Positions 1 to 5,972 of a stretch of 64,000 bases of DNA are shown here, in pieces. Made by a program: the position numbers and the translations under genes. Source of the stretch: Flavobacterium cellulosilyticum (GTDB lineage: Bacteria; Bacteroidota; Bacteroidia; Flavobacteriales; Flavobacteriaceae); assembly GCF_004349355.1 (NCBI RefSeq), contig NZ_SMFK01000006.1, positions 1 through 64,000 on the forward strand. The letters run 5' to 3'. The notes below the pieces were generated by a model that saw only the letters and a list, made by a program, of their open reading frames with translations, was not told the origin of the DNA and searched no databases. How positions within the stretch are numbered: position 1 is the first letter of the stretch; the number at the start of each line of letters is the position of its first letter.

Positions 1-263
1 AAAAAACTACCGATAAAATTATTGGTTTTGCTAGACTTGCCAAATGGCACGAAAAAGTAAATCAATCAGGGTTCAAGTCTTTCAATACAATATCCCGAAC
101 AATAATCAATCATTACCAAACCATATTGAATTATTTTGATAACAGAAGTACAAATGCTTCGGCTGAGTCTTTCAATGCCAAAATAAAAGCATTTAGATCT
201 CAATTCAGAGGGGTTAGAAATATTGAGTTTTTCCTTTTTAGACTAACAAATATTTATGCTTAA
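1..263 (+). CDS. Transposase, C-terminal part only (ISAon1/ISL3-like), cut by the window edge
   Basis: An open frame enters from the left edge (codons in phase with base 3) and stops at TAA 261-263. The roughly 86 visible residues include 'NASAESFNAKIKAF' and 'FRGVRNIEFFLFRLT', the typical end of Bacteroidota DDE transposases of the ISL3/ISAon1 type, with the late catalytic Glu in 'SAESFNAK'. The enzyme would cut and rejoin the ends of its own insertion sequence. The segment just after the stop (about 264-300) probably holds the right end of the element, but the partner end lies outside the window, so neither the terminal inverted repeat nor a target duplication can be verified. The family name is from memory of the motif; the transposase call itself is strong. 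Confidence 0.8.
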   Translation, partial: KTTDKIIGFARLAKWHEKVNQSGFKSFNTISRTIINHYQTILNYFDNRSTNASAESFNAKIKAFRSQFRGVRNIEFFLFRLTNIYA

Positions 264-418
264 TTTTTGTCGCTCCACAGGTTTTGGGATTGATCCATTA
301 ATCTTTGCTTTCCAATACTAAAAACCATTAATAGCTTCTTCCAAAGCTAATTGTAAAATTTAAATTCAATTTGAGAACCGATAAAGCCTACGCCTCGTGT
401 ATTTGAAATTTACTTTTT

Positions 419-862
419 TTAAGTTGGTAATTTAAAAGCCTGTCTTGCAATCAATATCCACTTATTTTTTTGTTTTTGCCAGACGAGTATTATCCCAATT
501 TTAATATCCTTATCCACACCACCGTCTTTAGTATGTGCGACTAAATTATGTCTCACAATAGCAACTTTACCAATTACTTCAATTGTTTGATTTTGAAATT
601 CTATGCTTACAAAATCAGATTCGCCATTAATTAATTTCTCAATAAAAATGGATTGATTTTGAACCACTCCACTGGAATGTCCATAACTCAAATTTTTTGA
701 GGTTAATTCTGTAAGTTTGTTTGCATCAGGATCAATTAAAGCTTGACGTAAACTTTCAACTCTAACAGCAATTTCCGTCTCCTCTTTGTTTGCATATTTA
801 ATTTGTGTCCAACCCGAAAATTGGAATAAAACTACCGCAAGGATTGTAAAAAAAAACTTCAT
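419..862 (-). CDS. Secreted NTF2-like (DUF4440/SnoaL-type) protein
   Basis: 147 residues. An N-terminal signal peptide (about residues 1-19, ending near 'FSGWTQ') is followed by a single NTF2-like cone domain: an N-terminal helix ('VESLRQALIDPDANKL'), a conserved 'LSYGHSSG' turn, and curved beta strands ending in 'WQKQKNKWILIARQAF', which is the usual DUF4440 C-terminal strand pair. Proteins of this fold bind small ligands or act as accessory or enzymatic domains; no substrate can be read from the sequence. It probably acts in the periplasm. It ends the minus-strand unit, with its start one base from the stop of the upstream aminotransferase gene (864), so the two are probably co-transcribed. 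The fold is fairly clear; the function is unknown. Confidence 0.75.
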   Translation of the reverse strand: MKFFFTILAVVLFQFSGWTQIKYANKEETEIAVRVESLRQALIDPDANKLTELTSKNLSYGHSSGVVQNQSIFIEKLINGESDFVSIEFQNQTIEVIGKVAIVRHNLVAHTKDGGVDKDIKIGIILVWQKQKNKWILIARQAFKLPT

Positions 863-863
863 T

Positions 864-1997
864 CTATTGGTTTAAAAATTCTAAAACTGAATCTGTAATG
901 AAATTGATTTGCTCATCTTGTAATTCGGTGTGCATTGGCAAAGAAATCACTTCTTTCACCAACTGATTGGTTACCGGAAAATCTTCTTCTTTGTAACGTA
1001 CATCCAAATATGCTTTTTGCAAATGCAAAGGAATTGGATAATAAATGGCGCAAGGAATTCCTTTGTCCAACAAATGTTGCATTAATCCATCTCTGTCGGC
1101 ATTGATAATTCGCAGCGTATATTGATGAAAAACATGACAGTCACAAATATCACAAATACTTGGTGCGATTATGTTTTCTTGTCCTTCAAAAGCCGAAGTA
1201 TATTTTCTCGCCGCATTTTGACGCGCCGCATTGTATTGATCCAACAAAGGCAATTTAGCATTCAAAACCGCTGCTTGAACACTGTCCAACCTTGAATTTA
1301 CGCCCACCACATCGTGATGATAACGCTCGTACATTCCGTGATTTACAATGCCTCGAATTTTGTGTGCCAAAGCATCGTCATTAGTAAAAATGGCTCCACC
1401 ATCACCGTAACATCCCAAATTCTTGGAAGGAAAAAAGGAGGTTGAACCAACGTTTCCAATAGTTCCCGCTTTCTTTTTGCTTCCGTCAGAAAACTTGCAA
1501 TTAGCTCCAATGGCTTGTGCGTTGTCTTCAATAACATAAAGATTGTGTTCTTTGGCAATAGCCATAATTGCTTCCATATTGGCAGCGCGACCAAACAAAT
1601 GTACTGGCACAATCGCTTTGGTTTTTGGGGTAATCGCTTTTTTGATTCCTTCGATGGAAATATTCATATTGACCAAATCGACATCGACCAAAACCGGCTT
1701 AAGTTGCAATAAAGCAATAACTTCAACGGTTGCGGCAAAGGTGAAATCGGCGGTAATAACCTCATCGCCTGGTTTTAAATCCAGACCCATCATGGCGATT
1801 TGCAAAGCATCGGTTCCGTTTGCGCAAGGAATTACGTGTTTTACATGAAGATATTCTTCGAGATTTTTTTGAAATTGGTGAACTTGTGGTCCGTTAATGT
1901 AGGTGTTGGTGTCGAGTACTTCTTGAATTGAATTATTTACAACTTCTTTTATTTTTTCATATTGACTTTTTAGGTCAACCATTTGCAATTTTTTCAT
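864..1997 (-). CDS. DegT/DnrJ/EryC1/StrS-family sugar aminotransferase
   Basis: 377 residues, the normal length of this PLP-dependent (fold type I) family, which transfers an amino group from glutamate to a keto-sugar nucleotide for surface polysaccharide or LPS sugars. Visible motifs: 'CANGTDALQIAM' (about 58-69, PLP phosphate cup), 'VIEDNAQAIGA' (about 155-165, the Asp that contacts the pyridine N), 'SFFPSKNLGCYGDGG' with the Schiff-base Lys at about 192, and 'VNSRLDSVQAAVL' near 235. The substrate sugar cannot be told from sequence. It is divergent from waaA across a 154-bp gap, which fits a role in envelope glycan synthesis, and is followed after 1 bp by the NTF2-like gene. Confidence 0.92.
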   Translation of the reverse strand: MKKLQMVDLKSQYEKIKEVVNNSIQEVLDTNTYINGPQVHQFQKNLEEYLHVKHVIPCANGTDALQIAMMGLDLKPGDEVITADFTFAATVEVIALLQLKPVLVDVDLVNMNISIEGIKKAITPKTKAIVPVHLFGRAANMEAIMAIAKEHNLYVIEDNAQAIGANCKFSDGSKKKAGTIGNVGSTSFFPSKNLGCYGDGGAIFTNDDALAHKIRGIVNHGMYERYHHDVVGVNSRLDSVQAAVLNAKLPLLDQYNAARQNAARKYTSAFEGQENIIAPSICDICDCHVFHQYTLRIINADRDGLMQHLLDKGIPCAIYYPIPLHLQKAYLDVRYKEEDFPVTNQLVKEVISLPMHTELQDEQINFITDSVLEFLNQ

Positions 1998-2151
1998 TTA
2001 ACCTTTTGTTTAATATTTGTCTAAACACGTTTCCAACTCTCTTGGCGTTTGCTGTTTTTTTTATAATTTAAAAACAAAAATAGGTATTTTAGCATAATGA
2101 TTTTATAGATATTTAAAAGAAAACGTATTTTAGCCCCAGAAAATTTCTGAT

Positions 2152-3378
2152 ATGCTATTCCTCTACAATATAATTGTTCAAATTGCGAATTTTTCATTGA
2201 AAATTGTCGCTTTATTCAATCCGAAAATAAAACTTTTCATTAGTGGTCGAAAGCCTGTTTTTGAGATTTTGAAAGAAAAAATAAAACCTTCAGATAAAAC
2301 TATTTGGTTTCATGCAGCCTCACTTGGAGAATACGAACAAGGATTGCCCGTTATAGAAAAGATAAAAGAAAAATATCCAACCCATAAAATCATAATCAGC
2401 TTTTTCTCGCCTTCAGGATATGAAGTGCGCAAAAACAATAGTATTGCTGATGTCACCATCTATCTGCCGTTGGACACAAAAAGAAATGCAGCAAAATTCA
2501 TAACATTGGTTCACCCTGATTTAGTTTTCTTTATTAAATATGAATTTTGGCCAAATTATTTGAATCAACTTCGAAAAGACGAAATACCAACGTATTTAAT
2601 TTCTGGTATTTTCAGAAAAAATCAAATATTCTTTAAATGGTATGGCGGTTTTTACAGAAAAGCTTTAGAAACCTTCACTTATTTTTTTGTTCAAAATGAA
2701 GTTTCAAAAAAATTATTATTGCAAATGGGCAAAACTAATGTGGCGATTTCTGGTGACACTCGCTTTGACAGAGTCGCTTCGATTTTGGAAAAAGACAATT
2801 CAATAGATTTCATTTCCAAATTCAAAAACGACACTTTAACAATAGTAATTGGGAGCTCTTGGCCAAAAGACGAGAGTTTATTAGTTAGTTTCATCAATCA
2901 AACTTCTCACAAAGTAAAATTTATTATTGCTCCTCACAATATTAAATCCGAACAAATTCAAGAATTAAAAAACAGTATATCAAAAAAAGTAATCTTGTTT
3001 TCTGAAAAAGAAAACAAAAATTTAGCTGATTTTGATGTATTTATCATTGATACTATCGGAATTTTAACCAAAATATACAGTTACGCAGATATTGCGTATG
3101 TTGGTGGAGGTTTTGGTAACCCTGGCGTTCACAATATTTTAGAGCCAGCCACATTTGGAGTACCCATCATTATTGGTCCCAACTATAGTCATTTTGCTGA
3201 AGCAACTGCATTAGTGCATCTAGAAGGTTGCATCTCAATTTCTACCAAATTAGAACTTTTAGATGCTTTTTCAAATTTGATTGCTAACGATGCTATTCGA
3301 CACGAAAAGGGACATATATGTAGCACTTTTGTACAAATGAACAAAGGAGCTACCAATTGTGTTTTAAAACAGCTATAA
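2152..3378 (+). CDS. waaA: 3-deoxy-D-manno-octulosonic acid (Kdo) transferase
   Basis: 408 residues, GT30 family. WaaA transfers Kdo from CMP-Kdo to the lipid A precursor on the cytoplasmic face of the inner membrane, the first step of LPS core synthesis. A hydrophobic N-terminal segment (about 1-22) serves as membrane anchor. 'WFHAASLGEYEQG' (about 52-64) holds the predicted catalytic Glu60. 'LVFFIKYEFWPNYL' and the C-terminal 'GGGFGNPGVHNILEPA' (about 317-332) match the family nucleotide-binding region. The ATG at 2152 gives a normal N terminus. It faces away from the aminotransferase gene; no terminator hairpin is seen after it. Confidence 0.95.
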   Translation: MLFLYNIIVQIANFSLKIVALFNPKIKLFISGRKPVFEILKEKIKPSDKTIWFHAASLGEYEQGLPVIEKIKEKYPTHKIIISFFSPSGYEVRKNNSIADVTIYLPLDTKRNAAKFITLVHPDLVFFIKYEFWPNYLNQLRKDEIPTYLISGIFRKNQIFFKWYGGFYRKALETFTYFFVQNEVSKKLLLQMGKTNVAISGDTRFDRVASILEKDNSIDFISKFKNDTLTIVIGSSWPKDESLLVSFINQTSHKVKFIIAPHNIKSEQIQELKNSISKKVILFSEKENKNLADFDVFIIDTIGILTKIYSYADIAYVGGGFGNPGVHNILEPATFGVPIIIGPNYSHFAEATALVHLEGCISISTKLELLDAFSNLIANDAIRHEKGHICSTFVQMNKGATNCVLKQL

Positions 3379-3730
3379 TTAATGATATTCCGTTCTCGAT
3401 TTCAAAAAACCACATAAAGCAAATACCTTTTTTGACAAAAATTAATTTTTACACCCCGAAATTTGAATAATAAATATTTTCTGACCTCTTTTTTTAAAAA
3501 AAATAAAACACTCTTTACTGCATAAAAGCTATAAAGCCACAGTACCACTGTCCTTATTAGGTCTAATACTAATTTTATTAACGAATATAAACCTTCGAGA
3601 ATGGATCAAATTACAGCTGAATCCATAAATCAATATTATTTTTTAAAAAAAATATAAAAAAATATTTTACGTATTAAAAAATTTATATCTTTGCCCCGAA
3701 TTAATAATTAACCTTTTATAATTAAGTAAG
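3379..3730. other. AT-rich gap between waaA and the mini-lipoprotein
   Basis: 352 bp with no plausible gene in any frame. The only interpretable element is the promoter box at 3686-3693 in front of the mini-lipoprotein. The middle is A/T-run rich without an obvious hairpin terminator for waaA. Confidence 0.5.
3686..3693 (+). promoter_or_regulatory. Bacteroidota -7 promoter box (TATCTTTG)
   Basis: TATCTTTG fits the Flavobacterium -7 consensus TAnnTTTG and lies 37 bp before the ATG of the mini-lipoprotein. No clear TTG -33 box sits about 19 bp upstream. Confidence 0.6.
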
Positions 3731-3910
3731 ATGAAAAAAGTACTTTTAAGTTTAGCCGTTGTTGCTGTTTTGACTATTGTATCATGTAAAAAAGCTGAAG
3801 AAGCTCCTGCTGAAGCAGTAACTGTTGATACTACTGCTGTAATTGTTGATACTACTGCTGTAGTTGTTGACTCAACTACTACAACAACTGACACAACTTC
3901 TGTTAAGTAA
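3731..3910 (+). CDS. Small Thr/Val-rich repeat lipoprotein
   Basis: 59 residues. An N-terminal lipoprotein signal ends in the lipobox 'LTIVSC' (Cys19), so the mature protein should be lipid-anchored in the envelope. After 'KKAEEAPAEA' the whole remainder is an imperfect repeat of V-D-T/S-T-T-A-V units ending in a Thr run. It looks unstructured, with no catalytic domain. Promoter box 3686-3693 precedes it and a good terminator (3936-3963) follows, so it is a monocistronic and probably well-expressed gene. Small lipoproteins of this type are common in Flavobacterium; function unknown. The complementary strand is also open here, only because the sequence is a low-complexity repeat. Confidence 0.8.
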   Translation: MKKVLLSLAVVAVLTIVSCKKAEEAPAEAVTVDTTAVIVDTTAVVVDSTTTTTDTTSVK

Positions 3911-3935
3911 TTCTAAATTACAATCAGAAAAAAAA

Positions 3936-3963
3936 TAAGCCATGCTCTGCGTGGCTTTTTTTT
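3936..3963 (+). terminator. Rho-independent terminator of the mini-lipoprotein gene
   Basis: Stem AAGCCATGC / GCGTGGCTT (one T-G wobble) with a TCT loop, followed by eight T. Confidence 0.85.
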
Positions 3964-4035
3964 GTTTTAAACCGAAACAACTAATTAAGTTGCTATTTAA
4001 AAATTACATTCTCCAATTATAACAAATATATAAAT

Positions 4036-4067
4036 GCCATTTTACTTCAGTAATATGGCTTTTTTTT
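4036..4067 (+). terminator. Second terminator-like hairpin
   Basis: GCCAT-T-TTAC / GTAA-T-ATGGC (one T-T mismatch) with a TTCA loop and eight T. It lies only about 70 bp after the first terminator, so it either backs it up or ends a short untranslated RNA starting between the two. Confidence 0.65.
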
Positions 4068-4085
4068 ATTCGAAATAATTCTATT

Positions 4086-4410
4086 TTGAACCAATTTAAA
4101 GACAAATTACAACAACTAGAAGTCAATAACACTAATATCAATAAACAGAACGTATTATAGAATTACTTGAATTTCATTTTGACATTGAAAAAATCTAAGA
4201 TTTATTTCAAGATTTAAGAAATGTAAAAAAACTGATAAAACAATTAGACATTCAAGGTTGACTCAGACATATACATTTAAAACACCATTACAAAATAGAC
4301 ACATATTAGTTGAATAAATCAAAAAGCAGCAATTAACCGAACATTTGATTTAACAAGAAATTGAGCAACAATAAAAGAGATTTAACACAATAACAAGATT
4401 GTGAATTCCT
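4086..4410 (+). pseudogene. Possible decayed coding sequence
   Basis: From 4086 the + strand reads 'LNQFKDKLQQLEVNN', then after a frame change near 4145 'ERIIELLEFHFDIEKI', stop, 'DLFQDLRNVKKLIKQLDIQ', stop. Near 4325 it resumes with 'KKQQLTEHLI', stop, 'QEIEQQ'. These runs have the heptad-like, charged composition of helical protein rather than random AT-rich DNA. No family is recognised. It may be the lost N-terminal part of the neighbouring PAS protein or an unrelated dead gene. Chance cannot be excluded in such AT-rich sequence. Confidence 0.3.
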
Positions 4411-4596
4411 AAAAAAAACAATACAAACATAGACGCACAAACCTCTAAAGATTAATTAATAACCCCATTTACATTTACAATTAAAAATAAAAACCATAAT
4501 TATGATAAACTTCAATTGTAAGAATTTTAAATACGTTACTTTTAATTGGGAGTAAATCTAAATCAAATGAAAAACTTCGAATAAACTAAAAAATTA

Positions 4597-5178
4597 TTGA
4601 ATGAATCCAATTTGTTTTATATTATAGTGATCGATATGGATGGTAATTATTCATATATAAATAACAATTATGCAAAAGTATTTTCACATATAAATAACAA
4701 TTTTATTGGACAGCCATATCATATTACAATGCATCCTGACGATATGAACACTTGCCTCGAAGTTTCTACCAAATGTTTTGAGAATCCAGATAAATTATTT
4801 CTGGCGACTATAAGAAAACACAACGGAGAAGGAGGTTATGTTTATACTCAGTGGGAATACAAAGCAATGTTTGATGACAAAAAAAATCCAGCTGGAATAT
4901 TTTGCATAGGACATAACATTACAAAATATGTTGGCGAAGAACTACAATTAAAAAATGCAAAAGAAGAAATTGAAAAAAATAGTGCTATAATGAAAAAGAT
5001 TGTTTTTCAACAATCACATCTTATTTGCGCACCATTAAGTAATATAATTGGGCTCACTACTATTTTAGACAAAACATTATTAGATAGCAATACAAGTAAT
5101 ATTTGCGACATGATATTAGAAAGCACCAACCAACCTGATAAAGTTATTAGAAATATCATAACTACTGCTAGAACCTAA
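4597..5178 (+). CDS. PAS protein with a HisKA-like segment, no ATPase domain
   Basis: 193 residues. One PAS domain (about 3-115: 'FYIIVIDMDGNYSYINN' start, 'HPDDMNTC' helix, 'TQWEYKAMFDD', 'GIFCIGHNIT' last strand) is followed by a coiled coil and a HisKA-like dimerisation segment. The latter has 'QQSHLICAPLSNIIGL' with His141 at the H-box position; the usual SHELRTPL is degenerate but keeps Ser-His and Pro-Leu. The protein stops right after this helix pair, so the HATPase domain of a true sensor kinase is missing, and it begins abruptly in the PAS domain. It may be a stand-alone partner for another kinase or the remains of a longer kinase; the decayed sequence upstream favours the latter. 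Soluble, no signal peptide. Whether it is expressed is uncertain. Confidence 0.6.
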   Translation: MNESNLFYIIVIDMDGNYSYINNNYAKVFSHINNNFIGQPYHITMHPDDMNTCLEVSTKCFENPDKLFLATIRKHNGEGGYVYTQWEYKAMFDDKKNPAGIFCIGHNITKYVGEELQLKNAKEEIEKNSAIMKKIVFQQSHLICAPLSNIIGLTTILDKTLLDSNTSNICDMILESTNQPDKVIRNIITTART

Positions 5179-5613
5179 TTTAATTTTTTAAGGGCAAGGT
5201 TCCATCATGGATGACATTGTAACTAAATCATGTAATAGATGATACAAACCATTCAAAAACAAAACAATTCATTTTCAACTTTCTATTACTGGTGTTTGAT
5301 ACAATAAAATTATACACTTGTAAACATTTCCCGTATACACTTCATGTCTGTAAACTTCAATCAATTTAAATTAAAGTTTATTAATCAAACCTTTTTCAAA
5401 GTCTAATTAATTCATTTGGCTGATTTTAATTGAGATTAAAAGATTAAACTCAATTTTTATAATTATAATATAAAGTAGATTAACCTTAATTATTTGGAAT
5501 TTAAAAAACCATTACATAAACATAATTAATAATTAGGTTTGACTCAAAACAAACTTAATAAAAAAGACTAGAAATAAGGCGAAAACGAACTGACAGGGTG
5601 AGGATTTGAGATC
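5179..5613. other. AT-rich gene-free stretch
   Basis: Nothing with coding character and no hairpin that I can support. It separates the PAS gene from the terminator of the minus-strand tRNA unit. Confidence 0.5.
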
Positions 5614-5673
<60 letters not shown>

Positions 5674-5680
5674 CTTTCGT

Positions 5681-5741
5681 TGTACTCAGAGCGGGACTTG
5701 AACCCGCACGAACATTGCTGTTCACTGGATTTTAAGTCCAG
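5681..5741 (-). pseudogene. Truncated tRNA-Leu(UAA): 3' half only
   Basis: On the minus strand: anticodon arm CTGGA-CTTAAAA-TCCAG (anticodon TAA), then a class II variable arm (GAAC-AGCAAT-GTTC), then T arm GCGGG-TTCAAGT-CCCGC, then the acceptor 3' strand TCTGAGT with discriminator A. The 5' half (acceptor 5' strand and D arm) is absent: directly upstream, separated by about 9 nt, is the CCA end of tRNA-Gly. No ACTCAGA partner strand is present nearby. This cannot fold as a tRNA, so it is a remnant or a deletion product (or an assembly error beside the homopolymer). Confidence 0.75.
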
Positions 5742-5750
5742 CGTTTGGTG

Positions 5751-5826
5751 TGGAGCGAAAAACGGGGCTCGAACCCGCGACCTCGACCTTGGCAAGGTCG
5801 CGCTCTACCAACTGAGCTATTTTCGC
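5751..5826 (-). tRNA. tRNA-Gly(GCC)
   Basis: 76 nt with encoded CCA. Acceptor GCGAAAA/TTTTCGC, D arm with AGCTCAGTTGGTAGAGC, anticodon arm CGACC-TTGCCAA-GGTCG (anticodon GCC), T arm CGGGG/CCCCG-type with GTTCGAG, discriminator T. All arms pair. It is the first gene of a short minus-strand unit that ends in the 5614-5673 terminator. Confidence 0.95.
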
Positions 5827-5972
5827 ATTCGCATTCTAATTAAGAACTCAATACTTGTTCTGTATTGCGGATGCAAATTTAAGACATTAATTCAATTACA
5901 CAAGTCTTTTTTACAAAAAAAACAACACTATTTCATAATCTTCTGATAACCTAAACTTTAAATACTAAAGAA

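Larger units (their letters stand above)
3964..4596. other. Gene-poor stretch with a second terminator and coding remnants
   Basis: No intact gene. It contains a second terminator (4036-4067), then about 4086-4260 and 4318-4410, where the + strand reads like protein when interrupting stops and one frame change are ignored (see the pseudogene entry). The last 170 bp before the PAS gene are plain AT-rich sequence. Confidence 0.5.

Noticed and set aside
264-418. Exact terminal inverted repeat of the insertion sequence
   Set aside because: The left end is outside the window, so the repeat and target duplication cannot be identified by comparison.
3667-3894. A minus-strand frame of 75 codons rich in Val/Thr/Ser
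   Set aside because: It is the complement of the low-complexity repeat of the mini-lipoprotein; it has no signal, promoter or terminator of its own.
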